This document shows positions 8,129 through 17,013 of a stretch of DNA of 64,000 nucleotides, in pieces. The stretch covers positions 108,597 through 172,596 of the forward strand of contig NZ_ABCT01000006.1 in NCBI RefSeq assembly GCF_000170915.1, written 5' to 3'. Source of the DNA: Limnobacter sp. MED105 (lineage in GTDB: Bacteria > Pseudomonadota > Gammaproteobacteria > Burkholderiales > Burkholderiaceae_B). The first letter of the stretch is position 1. Every line of letters begins with the position of its first letter. Both the position numbers and the translations under genes were made by a program. The notes below the pieces were generated by a model. That model saw only the letters and a list, made by a program, of their open reading frames with translations, was not told the origin of the DNA and ran no database searches.

Positions 8129-8826
8129 GCATTCGTATTTTATTAATTGAAGACGACCGTGAACTTGGCAAGGCCTTGCGCAACAGCCTCAGCACCGAAG
8201 GGCATTCGGTAGTTACTGCGGCCAGTCTTTCAGAAGCCAGAGCCTTGTTGGACAATCAGGCCACCGGGCAGCCATTCGATTTGTATTTACTCGATTTGGG
8301 TTTGCCCGATGGCGATGGGAAACTTTTTCTGGAAATGGCCCGCAGGGTGAGCACTGCGCCCGTGATTGTGATTTCCGCACGCCCGCACGACGACAGCAAA
8401 ATTGAATTGCTCGATGCGGGTGCTGACGACTACCTGGTCAAACCATTCAGCGTGGGAGAATTGTTGGCACGCATTCGTGTGGCCTTGCGCCACCGGGGAA
8501 ATTTGGCGCAGGCGGCCACTCTGGTCTATCAGCGCGATGGTTTGAACATTGATTTGGTGAAGCGTGAAATTACCCTGAATGGTGCTGAGGTTAAATTAAC
8601 GCCCACTGAGTATGAACTGTTGGCGCGTTTGGTCCGAAGTGCTGGGCAGGCGGTAAGCCACCGGCAATTGTTGGCCGATGTATGGGGCCCCGAGTTTCTG
8701 GAGCACACACAATACACTCGTTTGTATGTGGGCCAATTGCGCGCGAAAATCGAGATTAATCCCGCAGACCCACACTTTATTTTGACGGAAACCGGTGTGG
8801 GTTACCGCATGTTGGCAGTCGCTTAG
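8125..8826 (+). CDS. KdpE-like OmpR-family response regulator
   Basis: 233 residues. The receiver domain (about 1-118) has the acidic pair in IEDDRE, phospho-acceptor Asp in LLDLGLPDGDG, Thr/Ser in VISARPHD and Lys in LVKPFS. The C-terminal winged helix (about 130-230) contains LTPTEYELLARLV, typical of KdpE/OmpR proteins. It overlaps the kinase gene by ATGA and precedes kup by 85 bases. No kdpFABC is present in the window, so Kup is the likely local target. Confidence 0.88.
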   Translation: MSIRILLIEDDRELGKALRNSLSTEGHSVVTAASLSEARALLDNQATGQPFDLYLLDLGLPDGDGKLFLEMARRVSTAPVIVISARPHDDSKIELLDAGADDYLVKPFSVGELLARIRVALRHRGNLAQAATLVYQRDGLNIDLVKREITLNGAEVKLTPTEYELLARLVRSAGQAVSHRQLLADVWGPEFLEHTQYTRLYVGQLRAKIEINPADPHFILTETGVGYRMLAVA

Positions 8827-8840
8827 TTTTCTGCTCATGT

Positions 8841-8860
8841 TTCCTTATAACTTCCTTATA
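8841..8860 (+). promoter_or_regulatory. Candidate KdpE-like binding site upstream of kup
   Basis: Direct repeat TTCCTTATA at 8841-8849 and 8852-8860, an 11-bp period typical of OmpR-family half-sites. Within it CTTATA-N5-CTTATA resembles the E. coli KdpE site TTTATA-N5-TTTACA. It lies 51 bases before the kup start, immediately after the KdpE-like gene. Confidence 0.6.
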
Positions 8861-8911
8861 TGTTGCAGCGCATGATGCAGTCTGTGTTTCTACTACAGAT
8901 GCGTTACAACC

Positions 8912-10801
8912 ATGAACAAACCAGAATCAAAAGACAAAACGAAGGCTGGCTTGGCCGCGCTTACCTTGGGTGCAATTGGTGTTGTATATGGTGACATTGG
9001 TACCAGCCCGCTGTACACGGTCAAGGAAGTGTTTGGCGAGAACAGTGGCGTACCATTGAACCCTGAGAATCTCACCGGCGCCATTTCTGTGATCTTTTGG
9101 GCACTGATGTTGGTGGTCACCTTGAAGTATGTGATCCTGATTTTGAAGGCCGACAACCATGGCGAAGGGGGTGGCCTGGCGCTGACTGCACTGGCGTCGG
9201 AAGCGGTACGAAAAAACCCGAAACTGAAAACCTTGTTGCTGTTGATTGGTGTATTTGGTGCCACTTTGTTTTATGGCGACAGCGTGATTACACCTGCAAT
9301 TTCAGTATTGGGGGCCATGGAGGGGCTTACGCTAATTACCCCGACATTAACGCCTTACATCATTCCGCTCAGCGTATTGATTCTGATCGGCCTATTCGCT
9401 GTGCAGCGTTATGGAACTTCAGTGGTGGGGCGCTTCTTTGGGCCGATTATTGTGTTGTGGTTTGCTACTTTGGGTGCAGTGGGTGTGGCCAATATTTTGA
9501 GCGCGCCTGAAATTTTGTATGCCCTGAATCCTGTACACGGCATTCAATTCATTCTGGATCGGGGTTGGGGTTTGTTTGCAGCATTTGGCGCAATTGTGCT
9601 GGCTTTGACCGGTGCGGAGGCGCTGTACGCTGACATGGGCCACTTCGGCAAAAAACCGATTCGCATGGCCTGGACGTTTTTGGTGTTTCCGTGCTTGGCC
9701 TTGAATTACCTGGGACAGGGTGCTTTGCTGATTGCCGATCCCGGTGCCATTGAAAATCCTTTCTATCGTTCTTTCCCTGATGCCTGGGTAATCCCCGTAC
9801 TTTGCCTGGCAACCATGGCCGCAATTATTGCCTCACAGGCAGTGATTTCCGGCGCTTATTCCATGAGCAAGCAGGCCATTCAATTGGGCTTTTTGCCACG
9901 CATGAAAATTCAATACACGTCGGCCAAAGAGTCGGGTCAAATTTACATGCCGGCCGTGAACTGGTTGTTGTTGGCGGGTGTTTTGTTGGCGGTGTTGATG
10001 TTTCAGAATTCGTCGAACCTTGCAGGCGCCTATGGCATTGCAGTGACGCTGACCATGCTGATTACCACCACGCTAACTTATTTTGTGATTCGCCACAGCT
10101 GGGGTTTGCCAGCGTGGTTGTCGGTGGGGGCCACGATCTTCTTTGTTCTGATTGACTTGTTGTTGGTCATCAGTTGTGCATTCAAGTTGTTCGATGGTGG
10201 TTGGTTCCCGATTGTGTTGGGTTTGGCTTTGTTTGTGGTGATGTCCACCTGGTGGCGCGGTCGCAAATTGCTGATGAAAAGTATCCAGAAAGACGGCATT
10301 GATCTAAACGATTTCTTGCCTACGTTGAATGTAGACCAAATCAACCGCGCTTACCGCACAGCCGTGTACCCGGTTGCCGACCCTGGCAAAGTGCCCATGG
10401 CTTTGCTGCACAACTTGAAGCACAACCAGGTGTTGCATGCATCGAATGTGATATTGACGGTGGTGTTTGAAAGTGTGCCTTGGGTAAGCGAAGCGAGCCG
10501 GGTTGAAGTGAAGTCGCTCAGCCGAGGATTCTGGCAGGTAACAGTGCGCTATGGCTTCATGAATACGCCAGACATTCCCAAGGCGCTTGAGTTGACCGAT
10601 GAGGTGGGTCTTAAAATTTCTCTGTTCGAAACCACCTATTTTTTAAGCCGGGAAACCGTGGTGCCTACGGCAGGTTCTGGCATGGTCAAGTGGCGCGAGC
10701 AACTGTTTGCCACCATGAGCCGCAATGCAGGGGGTGTGGTTGACTTCTTCAGGTTGCCTTCAAACGCGGTGGTGGAGTTGGGTACACGGGTACAGATTTG
10801 A
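8912..10801 (+). CDS. kup: Kup family potassium uptake transporter
   Basis: 629 residues, the normal Kup length. The N-terminal signature [19 protein letters not shown] is diagnostic. About 12 membrane helices cover residues 15-440, followed by a cytoplasmic C-terminal domain (about 460-629). Kup is a low-affinity K+:H+ symporter of the inner membrane. It follows a KdpD/KdpE-like pair and a KdpE-like direct repeat, suggesting that this two-component system controls it here instead of, or besides, a Kdp ATPase. Confidence 0.95.
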   Translation: MNKPESKDKTKAGLAALTLGAIGVVYGDIGTSPLYTVKEVFGENSGVPLNPENLTGAISVIFWALMLVVTLKYVILILKADNHGEGGGLALTALASEAVRKNPKLKTLLLLIGVFGATLFYGDSVITPAISVLGAMEGLTLITPTLTPYIIPLSVLILIGLFAVQRYGTSVVGRFFGPIIVLWFATLGAVGVANILSAPEILYALNPVHGIQFILDRGWGLFAAFGAIVLALTGAEALYADMGHFGKKPIRMAWTFLVFPCLALNYLGQGALLIADPGAIENPFYRSFPDAWVIPVLCLATMAAIIASQAVISGAYSMSKQAIQLGFLPRMKIQYTSAKESGQIYMPAVNWLLLAGVLLAVLMFQNSSNLAGAYGIAVTLTMLITTTLTYFVIRHSWGLPAWLSVGATIFFVLIDLLLVISCAFKLFDGGWFPIVLGLALFVVMSTWWRGRKLLMKSIQKDGIDLNDFLPTLNVDQINRAYRTAVYPVADPGKVPMALLHNLKHNQVLHASNVILTVVFESVPWVSEASRVEVKSLSRGFWQVTVRYGFMNTPDIPKALELTDEVGLKISLFETTYFLSRETVVPTAGSGMVKWREQLFATMSRNAGGVVDFFRLPSNAVVELGTRVQI

Positions 10802-10850
10802 TGAATGAAAGCTGATCGAGTGTTGACTGCATTGCTTTATAATTTCGCAC

Positions 10851-11072
10851 ATGAATCCAGACGATCTACAAAAGCTTGTCACCATGAAGATGCCTTTTGG
10901 TAAACACCAGGGTAAGTTGCTTGCCGACTTGCCCGGCAATTATCTGAACTGGTTCGCACGCGAAGGCTTTCCGAAAGGCGAGATTGGCCGTTTGCTTGCC
11001 CTGATGCAGGAAATTGATCACAACGGTTTAAGCCATTTGCTCAAACCACTGCGCAACCCCACCTCAAATTAA
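10851..11072 (+). CDS. DUF3820 family protein
   Basis: 73-residue soluble protein with the family pattern MPFGKHQGKLLADLPGNYLNWF near the N terminus and a helical remainder (FPKGEIGRLLALMQEI). Such proteins are described as putative quorum-sensing-regulated virulence factors, but the molecular function is not known. It is followed 12 bases later by the flavoprotein gene, probably in one transcript. Confidence 0.8.
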   Translation: MNPDDLQKLVTMKMPFGKHQGKLLADLPGNYLNWFAREGFPKGEIGRLLALMQEIDHNGLSHLLKPLRNPTSN

Positions 11073-11084
11073 AGTAATCGTTGC

Positions 11085-12335
11085 ATGCCTGACTCCTTGA
11101 ATAAAACCGTGGCAATTATTGGCGGCGGCCCCGCAGGTCTGATGGCTGCAGAGGTGCTCAGCAACGTGGGTGTGCAGGTGGATGTGTTCGATGCCATGCC
11201 TTCATTTGGGCGCAAGTTTCTGCTGGCGGGCATTGGTGGTTTGAACATCACGCACAGCGAGGATTACACCAAATTTTGCACCCGCTATGCGGACAGGCAG
11301 TCTCATTTACAAACCACACTCAACTTGTTGCCGCCAGAACAATTGTGCGAATGGGTGCATGGCTTGGGCATAGAAACATTTGTGGGTACTTCTGGCCGGG
11401 TGTTTCCGAAGGAAATGAAAGCAGCGCCCTTGTTGCGGGCCTGGTTACACCGCCTGCGCAGTAAGGGTGTGCGCATGCATGTGCGCCACAGGTGGCAGGG
11501 TTGGGGTGCGAAGGGACAATTGCAGTTTTCAACACCAAATGGGGTCATCGAATATGCACCCACTGCCACGGTGCTTGCCCTGGGTGGGGCCAGTTGGCCC
11601 AAGCTGGGTTCCGATGGGGCCTGGGTGCCTTGGCTGCGAAATGAAGGCGTTGAGGTGACTGAGCTTGAAAGCGCCAATTGCGGTTTCGAGGTGAAGTGGA
11701 GTGATTACCTGCGCGAAAAATATGCAGGAGCACCCTTGAAGTCGGTTGCCTTGAAGTTCACCAACCTGCACGGCCAGGAAAGCGAGCGGCAGGGTGAAAT
11801 GGTGATTGGCCAGCATGGGGTAGAAGGCAGCCTTGTTTATGCGTATTCACGCGAAATTCGCCAACGCTTGAATGCGCAGGGTAGCGCAACTTTCACGCTC
11901 GACCTGTTGCCCGGGCGCAGCGTTGATCGTGTTCGATCTGAAGTGGCAGGGTTTGCACGCAGCAGCCATTCTTTGCCCGCTTACTTCAAAAGTAAACTTG
12001 GCCTTGCTGGCGTGAAGCTGGCCCTGCTGCATGAAGTGTTGAGCAAAGAGGATTTCCAGAATTCAGAAAAACTGGTGTCAACCATCAAGGCGCTGCCGAT
12101 CACGGTGCAGGCCGTACGGCCAATCGATGAAGCCATCAGTACGGCAGGTGGTGTGCGCTTCGAAAGCATGAACAGCAATTACATGCTGACCAACAAGCCA
12201 GGTACATTTGTCGCGGGCGAAATGCTGGACTGGGAAGCACCCACCGGTGGTTATTTGCTCACCGCGTGCTTTGCAACCGGCATGGCTGCCGGGCAAGGTG
12301 TGTTGCAGTGGCTGAATGATTCAACTACGGGTTGA
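11085..12335 (+). CDS. HI0933/YhiN-like FAD-dependent oxidoreductase
   Basis: 416 residues. FAD-binding Rossmann motif IIGGGPAGLMAAE at the N terminus, then GRKFLLAGIGGLNITH, the hallmark of the BaiN/RdsA-like (TIGR03862) flavoproteins. The C-terminal FVAGEMLDWEAPTGGYLL closes the FAD site. Physiological substrate unknown. The 3' end overlaps the convergent methyltransferase gene by 11 bases. Confidence 0.85.
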   Translation: MPDSLNKTVAIIGGGPAGLMAAEVLSNVGVQVDVFDAMPSFGRKFLLAGIGGLNITHSEDYTKFCTRYADRQSHLQTTLNLLPPEQLCEWVHGLGIETFVGTSGRVFPKEMKAAPLLRAWLHRLRSKGVRMHVRHRWQGWGAKGQLQFSTPNGVIEYAPTATVLALGGASWPKLGSDGAWVPWLRNEGVEVTELESANCGFEVKWSDYLREKYAGAPLKSVALKFTNLHGQESERQGEMVIGQHGVEGSLVYAYSREIRQRLNAQGSATFTLDLLPGRSVDRVRSEVAGFARSSHSLPAYFKSKLGLAGVKLALLHEVLSKEDFQNSEKLVSTIKALPITVQAVRPIDEAISTAGGVRFESMNSNYMLTNKPGTFVAGEMLDWEAPTGGYLLTACFATGMAAGQGVLQWLNDSTTG

Positions 12336-13044
12336 TGAAGGTAATCATGTTTTGCCAACTCAGGCTTTCGGCTTTCTCGTATTTCAAGCCTAGGTCTTCG
12401 GCTTCTTTTTGAACCTGCGCCACGCTCATGGTGTGTAGCGCTTTGATGGGTACGTCGGGATCAAAAGCCCGGTATTCCACAAATACAATCTTCCCGCCTT
12501 TTTTCACCGCTTTCATCAGCGATTGAAGTGTTTCGCGCGGGTATTCAAGCTCGTGGTACACATCCACCATAATGGCCATATCCAGAATTCGATCCGGAAG
12601 ATTCAAATTCTTTTCAGTGGACTGTTGAATTTGCAGCCTGCCTTTGGGCAAACCATCCGCCTTCTTTTGCAGCATCTTGATCATTTGCGGTTGAATATCG
12701 ACCGCCCACACCACACCATTGGGTGCAATTTTTTCGGCCATCATTTGTGCAATGTGCCCAGTGCCCGCCCCAATGTCGCCCACCACCATACCCGGTTTCA
12801 GGTTCAGTTTCTGGATCAGTAAATCGGTGCGCTCCTCTTGAAGGCGCTGCGGGCGTTCAAGCCAGGGGGCACCTTGCCAGCCCATTACTTTCGAGATTTG
12901 GCGATCGCAATAGGATTTGCCAATGCCATCGGGGTGGGGGTTGGGTAGGGTGGCGTAGGTGCAGCCTGCTTGGGCCGCGCCAGTAATCCAGAACGATGAC
13001 GCAGTCATTAAGATTGCCAAGAACATATTGACTCGATTGTTCAT
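12325..13044 (-). CDS. Exported class I SAM-dependent methyltransferase
   Basis: The start at 13044 is chosen for the strong AAGGAA ribosome site and because it begins a signal peptide (MNNRVNMFLAILMTAS, then ITGAAQAG). 239 residues. Methyltransferase motif I is VGDIGAGTGHIAQMM, followed by AVDIQP, DMAIMVDVYHELE and a basic GGKIVFVEY loop. A secreted SAM-dependent methyltransferase is odd because SAM is cytoplasmic; such signal-bearing versions are nevertheless a recurring family. The segment CTYATLPNPHPDGIGKSYCDRQISKVMGW precedes the fold. Substrate unknown. Confidence 0.8.
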   Translation of the reverse strand: MNNRVNMFLAILMTASSFWITGAAQAGCTYATLPNPHPDGIGKSYCDRQISKVMGWQGAPWLERPQRLQEERTDLLIQKLNLKPGMVVGDIGAGTGHIAQMMAEKIAPNGVVWAVDIQPQMIKMLQKKADGLPKGRLQIQQSTEKNLNLPDRILDMAIMVDVYHELEYPRETLQSLMKAVKKGGKIVFVEYRAFDPDVPIKALHTMSVAQVQKEAEDLGLKYEKAESLSWQNMITFINP

Positions 13045-13149
13045 TGCTTCCTTCCCCGCATTACTTCGACCACTTGCTTCTGTTAATCTGGTTTTTGACT
13101 CAGCATAAGCTGAAAAATAAAAAAATAGAGAATTCGGAGACAACAATCA

Positions 13150-13989
13150 ATGAACAACTTCAACGGCAAAACAGCCGTGATCACCGGGGCAGCCAGTGGA
13201 ATTGGCTTGGCTTTGGCCAAACATGCCGGTGCCATGGGTATGAACCTGGTGCTGGCCGATATCGATGAAGCCGCACTTCAGGCCGCAACAGAACAGTTGA
13301 GCCTGCCAGCAGACCGTGTTTTGGCCTTGCGTACCGATGTGCGCCATGCAGCAGAAATCAAGGCGCTGGCTGATGCTGCCTATGCCCGGTTCAATGGTGT
13401 GCACCTGTTGTTCAACAATGCGGGTGTGGCTTTGGCACGCACCACTTGGGAACACACTGTGGCCGATTGGGAATGGATTTTGCAGGTGAATTTGTGGAGT
13501 GTGGTACACGGTATTTCCGAATTCCTGCCGCGCATGCAGGCGCAAGGTGGCCCCGCGCACATTGTGAATACGGCATCGGTTGCGGGCCTTGTGTCCAACC
13601 CCGGTATGGCGGCATACAACGTCAGCAAGCACGGTGTGGTCACTCTGAGCGAAACCTTGAGCCTTGAGTTGCAAATGACTCAATCGCCCATTGGTGTTTC
13701 CTTGTTGTGCCCGGCTTGGGTGCCCACCGGGATTGGCAATTCTGAACGCAACCGGCCTGGCGATGTGGCGCACACCAATTCGATTGAAGGATTTTCTGCA
13801 CAGTTGAACAAGCGGATTGGCAAAGCCATTGCAAGCGGGCAATTGACCGCCGATGACATGGCGGTGGAAACGTTCAAGGCAATTTCTGAAAAGCGCTTTT
13901 ACGTGATTCCGCACGGCTACATGTTCCCGGTGATTGAAACCCGGATGAAGGAAATTCTTTCGCAGCAAAATCCCACCTTACCCAAATAA
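13150..13989 (+). CDS. SDR family NAD(P)-dependent oxidoreductase
   Basis: 279 residues. TGAASGIG cofactor motif, NNAG at about residue 93, catalytic Ser in VNTASVAG and YNVSK active site. The long C-terminal part (GFSAQLNKRIGKAIASGQLTADDMAV) is typical of SDRs annotated as acting on lipid or steroid-like substrates, but the substrate is not determinable. GGAG lies 11 bases upstream of the ATG. It is followed 14 bases later by a quinone oxidoreductase gene with its own GAGG site, so the two are probably one operon. Confidence 0.88.
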   Translation: MNNFNGKTAVITGAASGIGLALAKHAGAMGMNLVLADIDEAALQAATEQLSLPADRVLALRTDVRHAAEIKALADAAYARFNGVHLLFNNAGVALARTTWEHTVADWEWILQVNLWSVVHGISEFLPRMQAQGGPAHIVNTASVAGLVSNPGMAAYNVSKHGVVTLSETLSLELQMTQSPIGVSLLCPAWVPTGIGNSERNRPGDVAHTNSIEGFSAQLNKRIGKAIASGQLTADDMAVETFKAISEKRFYVIPHGYMFPVIETRMKEILSQQNPTLPK

Positions 13990-14003
13990 AAAGAGGACAA
14001 AAA

Positions 14004-14984
14004 ATGAAAGCATTGATGTGTAAAACCCTGGGTCTTCCCGACACTTTGGTATTCGAGGAAACCGCCGATCCACAGCCCGGGCCAGGCCAAGTGGTGGTTG
14101 ATATGAAAGCGGCCGGTGTCAATTTTCCGGATGCGTTGATGATTCAAGGCAAATACCAGTTCAAACCCGCTTTGCCTTTTGCGCCAGGCGCTGAACTGGC
14201 CGGTGTGGTGGCAGCACTGGGTGAGGGCGTCAAGAATGTGAAAGTGGGTGATCGCGTGATTGCCATGTGTACACATGGTGCTTTCGCCGAAAAAGTGCTG
14301 GTGCAGGCCAAACAGATTATTCCGATGCCACCGGCCATCAGTTTCGAGACTGCGGCATCGTTCACCTTGGCCTATGGCACCTCTTACCACGCACTGAAAG
14401 GCCGTGCCCAATTGAAAGAGGGCGAAACCCTTTTGGTGTTGGGCGCTGCAGGTGGGGTAGGCCTTGCGGCCATTCAGATCGCGAAAGCCCTGGGGGCCAA
14501 GGTGATTGCGGCAGCCTCCAGCGCGGAGAAGCTGGCGATTTGTAAAGAGAATGGCGCAGATGAACTGATTAATTACAGCAATGAAGATTTGCGTGAACGC
14601 GTGAAAGAACTCACAGGTGGCAAAGGGCCCAATGTGATTTTTGACCCCGTGGGCGGCAAGTTTGCAGAGCCTGCATTTCGAAGCATTGGCTGGAATGGAC
14701 GCTACCTGGTTGTCGGTTTTGCAGACGGTGAAATTCCAAGTATTCCACTGAATCTGCCCTTGCTGAAAGGTGCTTCTATCGTGGGAGTATTCTGGGGCGA
14801 TTTTGTGAATCGACAGTTGTTTGACTTCATCAAAGACCTGGGTGAAATGTTTGCCTTGATCGAACAAGGCAAATTGAAACCACTGGTGTCTAAAGTGTAT
14901 TCACTCCCGCAGGGCGCACAGGCCCTGCAGGATTTACTGGACAGAAAAGTGGTGGGTAAAGTGGTGATTACTGCCAACACTTGA
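14004..14984 (+). CDS. NADPH:quinone oxidoreductase family protein
   Basis: 326 residues, medium-chain dehydrogenase/reductase superfamily, zinc-free quinone reductase type. The N-terminal GroES-like domain carries AAGVNFPDALMIQGKYQ, and the Rossmann domain contains LGAAGGVGLAAIQIAKALGAKV. The zinc ligands of alcohol dehydrogenases are absent. It likely reduces quinones or enones with NADPH in the cytoplasm. Second gene of the pair with the SDR. Confidence 0.88.
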   Translation: MKALMCKTLGLPDTLVFEETADPQPGPGQVVVDMKAAGVNFPDALMIQGKYQFKPALPFAPGAELAGVVAALGEGVKNVKVGDRVIAMCTHGAFAEKVLVQAKQIIPMPPAISFETAASFTLAYGTSYHALKGRAQLKEGETLLVLGAAGGVGLAAIQIAKALGAKVIAAASSAEKLAICKENGADELINYSNEDLRERVKELTGGKGPNVIFDPVGGKFAEPAFRSIGWNGRYLVVGFADGEIPSIPLNLPLLKGASIVGVFWGDFVNRQLFDFIKDLGEMFALIEQGKLKPLVSKVYSLPQGAQALQDLLDRKVVGKVVITANT

Positions 14985-15015
14985 GAGGCTAGGTGGTGTA
15001 GTCACCACTGGCCTC
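14985..15015. terminator. Hairpin at a convergent gene end
   Basis: GAGGC (14985-14989) and GTGGTG (14993-14998) pair with CACCAC (15003-15008) and GCCTC (15011-15015). It sits at the meeting point of the quinone reductase and rnk genes and overlaps the last rnk codons. No T-run, so a weak or Rho-aided terminator at best. Confidence 0.35.
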
Positions 15016-15387
15016 TGGTTGAAACAGTATTTCTTTGACCACCGCAAAATGCTGCTCTCCGTTGGGGGTTGCCCACTGCGCCACTGTGCCCGCTTTTCGA
15101 CCAAGCAGGCTTGCGCCGACTGGCGAAAGCACTGAAATGTAGCCCTTTGCAGGCTCTGCATCGCTTGGGTAACACAGCATCAGTTTGTTGGTTGATCCAC
15201 TTTCTGTTTCAACAATTGTGAACAGGCTGTTCATGGTGACAACGTCTGCGGGAATATCTTGTGGCTTGATGAATTCGGCATTATCCAAGGCCGCATTTAA
15301 TTCGGGTGGAAATGGCGCATTCAGTTTGGAAATCCGAGCTAGATCAAGCTCGTTCATCCATCGCTCGGACGTCAGTAGTTTTTTCAT
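14989..15387 (-). CDS. rnk: Rnk, nucleoside diphosphate kinase regulator
   Basis: 132 residues. A short N-terminal helical region is followed by a GreA/GreB-type C-terminal FKBP-like domain (VVTMNSLFTIVETESG, LCYPSDAEPAKGYISVLSPVGASLLGRKAG). Rnk proteins lack the Gre coiled coil needed for transcript cleavage but bind RNA polymerase and influence nucleotide kinase levels. The size and the LSPVG(A/T)SLLG segment match Rnk. Confidence 0.85.
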   Translation of the reverse strand: MKKLLTSERWMNELDLARISKLNAPFPPELNAALDNAEFIKPQDIPADVVTMNSLFTIVETESGSTNKLMLCYPSDAEPAKGYISVLSPVGASLLGRKAGTVAQWATPNGEQHFAVVKEILFQPEASGDYTT

Positions 15388-15421
15388 TGTTTAACTCTCA
15401 GGCAGTTGCGCTTGGAGTGTG

Positions 15422-15472
15422 CCCGGCGATGCGTGTGTTGTGCGCAAAATTGGGGGGTAGGTGATCGCCGGG
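15422..15472. repeat. Perfect 9-bp inverted repeat with a 33-base spacer
   Basis: CCCGGCGAT at 15422-15430 and ATCGCCGGG at 15464-15472. It lies upstream of rnk and directly after the stop of the small ORF at 15474-15575. No T-run. Could be an mRNA 3' structure or a regulatory element in the rnk leader. Confidence 0.45.
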
Positions 15473-15473
15473 C

Positions 15474-15575
15474 TTAAGAATGTGCGGCCGGCGGACAAAC
15501 ATGCATGCGACCAGCTGCCTTGCTATTGAGCAAGGCGAGCAGTTGGGCAGCGAAGTGTTTGTTAAAGGTCAGCAT
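15474..15575 (-). CDS. Possible 33-residue small protein
   Basis: ATG at 15575 to TAA at 15474: MLTFNKHFAAQLLALLNSKA, then about a dozen further residues containing RMHVCPP. It follows the LON-domain gene on the same strand within 32 bases. No good ribosome site is visible, and I recognise no family. It fills an otherwise empty stretch between rnk and the LON-domain gene. Confidence 0.3.
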   Translation of the reverse strand: MLTFNKHFAAQLLALLNSKAAGRMHVCPPAAHS

Positions 15576-15606
15576 GGCCGAATGGTAGGCCGCTTCCCTG
15601 ATTAGG

Positions 15607-16230
15607 TCAACTCTTGAGCAAACCTTGTGCCGCCAAGGTGTCGTCAATTAACTCAAGCCGAAGCAAAGGATTGTCCAAAGCAAGCAGTTGCAGCTTGGTG
15701 GGCTTGTCCAAGGGCAATAATTCGCACCAGCGGTTGGCCACCCAGCCACAATCCATGAGTTTGTAGGGTTTGCGAAACGGTAGTTGTTCTTCGGCGATTT
15801 CTTGCTCATCAATCGAGTTAATCAGTCGTGCCAAGGCATTTGCGCTGCCTTGCAGGTAGTCTGGAATTTCAACCACAGGGTCAACTGGCAGGGGCTGAGT
15901 TTCACCTATCCACAGGCCGTTTTTCTCTTGTGAAGCATTTAACAGCTTGAAGCGCTGGCTGCCCACTGTCGAAATTTCTATCAGTGTTGGGGTTACAAAT
16001 TCATGCTTTTCTATATTCACCAGCGTGCCGATTTTTGCCAGTTGAATTTTCTCATCAGGACGGCGTACCTCGTTGCCGTCCAGCAGGCTGATTACTCCAA
16101 ACGGTGCTTTGTCGCGCAGACATTTTTTCATTAAGTCGAGATAGCGGACTTCGAAAATTTGAAGGTTTAAAACACCTTGTGGATACAGCACCGTGGTGAG
16201 CGGGAAAAGGGGCATGGCCGCTTGAGACAT
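15607..16230 (-). CDS. LON peptidase substrate-binding domain protein
   Basis: 207 residues from the ATG at 16230, preferred over the TTG two codons upstream because AAGGA lies 8 bases before it. The N-terminal PLFPLTTVLYPQGVLNLQIFE is the hallmark of the Lon N-terminal (PUA-like) domain, followed by RYLDLMKKCL and FGVISL. There is no AAA+ or protease domain, so it is a stand-alone LON-domain protein, a common bacterial family of unknown role. Confidence 0.88.
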   Translation of the reverse strand: MSQAAMPLFPLTTVLYPQGVLNLQIFEVRYLDLMKKCLRDKAPFGVISLLDGNEVRRPDEKIQLAKIGTLVNIEKHEFVTPTLIEISTVGSQRFKLLNASQEKNGLWIGETQPLPVDPVVEIPDYLQGSANALARLINSIDEQEIAEEQLPFRKPYKLMDCGWVANRWCELLPLDKPTKLQLLALDNPLLRLELIDDTLAAQGLLKS

Positions 16231-16273
16231 TGTCAAATTCCTTGGATAAATCTTCTACAACAATCCAAGCATA

Positions 16274-16909
16274 TCAACCCAAGGCTTGTATTGCCATCTC
16301 GGCGCTCAAAGCAAGCAAGGTAATTCCCATCAGCAAACGCTGAGCAAGAAGCCATGCCGGTTTACGTGCAAGAAATTCAGCTATGCTGCCGGAAAATATT
16401 GCCATACAGGCATTCACACCCGCGAACATCGCGATTAGCAAGCCGCCGTAAAACAGCGATTGCTGCAATACCTGGCTTTTTGTTTCATCAATAAACTGAG
16501 GCAGCAAGGTCAAAAAAATTAGTGCAAGTTTGGGGTTAAGCAGACTGGTGGTCGCCCCCATGGCAAATAATTTACCTGCATGTTCGCGAGGCAAATGTTC
16601 ATGGATTTCAAGAGGTGATCGACCACCTGGGCGAATGGCATTCCAACCTAGCCATCCCATGTAAACAGCGCCAAGGGCACTCAAAATTTGAGTGGCATGT
16701 GGCTGCGTTTTGAAGAAAGCTGTGATGCCATACGCAGCGCCAAACATGTAAAAAAGATAACCAACTACCACGCCACCCAGCGAAGTCAGTCCCGCCCGTC
16801 GTCCTTGCGTGATTGAACGTGAGATGACATAGACCATGTTGGGGCCGGGCGTAACAGACAACAAACCGCCCACCACCAGAAAAGCATATAGAGAACTCAG
16901 GTCATGCAC
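16274..16909 (-). CDS. LysE family amino-acid exporter
   Basis: 211 residues with about six membrane helices; the start is GTG with AAGGA nine bases upstream. The family motif GPNMVYVISRSITQGRRAGL near the N terminus and GWLGWNAIR in the middle are diagnostic of LysE/RhtB exporters. Expected to export an amino acid or derivative across the inner membrane. It is divergent from a LysR regulator, the usual arrangement for regulator-controlled LysE exporters. Confidence 0.88.
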   Translation of the reverse strand: MHDLSSLYAFLVVGGLLSVTPGPNMVYVISRSITQGRRAGLTSLGGVVVGYLFYMFGAAYGITAFFKTQPHATQILSALGAVYMGWLGWNAIRPGGRSPLEIHEHLPREHAGKLFAMGATTSLLNPKLALIFLTLLPQFIDETKSQVLQQSLFYGGLLIAMFAGVNACMAIFSGSIAEFLARKPAWLLAQRLLMGITLLALSAEMAIQALG

Positions 16910-16988
16910 TTTAAATATTCCTTGTTGGGTGAGTCGCGAGGTGGATTATTCAATACTGGAAAAATTTCGTAAAACGAATTAAATTGAA

Positions 16989-17000
16989 CTGATTAATCAG
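16989..17000. promoter_or_regulatory. Palindrome between lysE-like and lysR-like genes
   Basis: Perfect 12-bp palindrome CTGATTAATCAG, 13 bases before the LysR start. A second small dyad, TTCGT-AAA-ACGAA, lies at 16966-16978. Either could be a LysR-type operator in this divergent intergenic region. Confidence 0.4.
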
Positions 17001-17013
17001 AAAAGTTGATGAA

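Noticed and set aside
10821..10843. TTGACT followed by TATAAT before the DUF3820 gene
   Set aside because: The two hexamers are only 9 bases apart, far too close for a sigma-70 promoter.
13147..13968. Minus-strand ORF of 273 codons opposite the SDR gene
   Set aside because: The SDR on the plus strand has complete cofactor and active-site motifs; the antisense frame has none.
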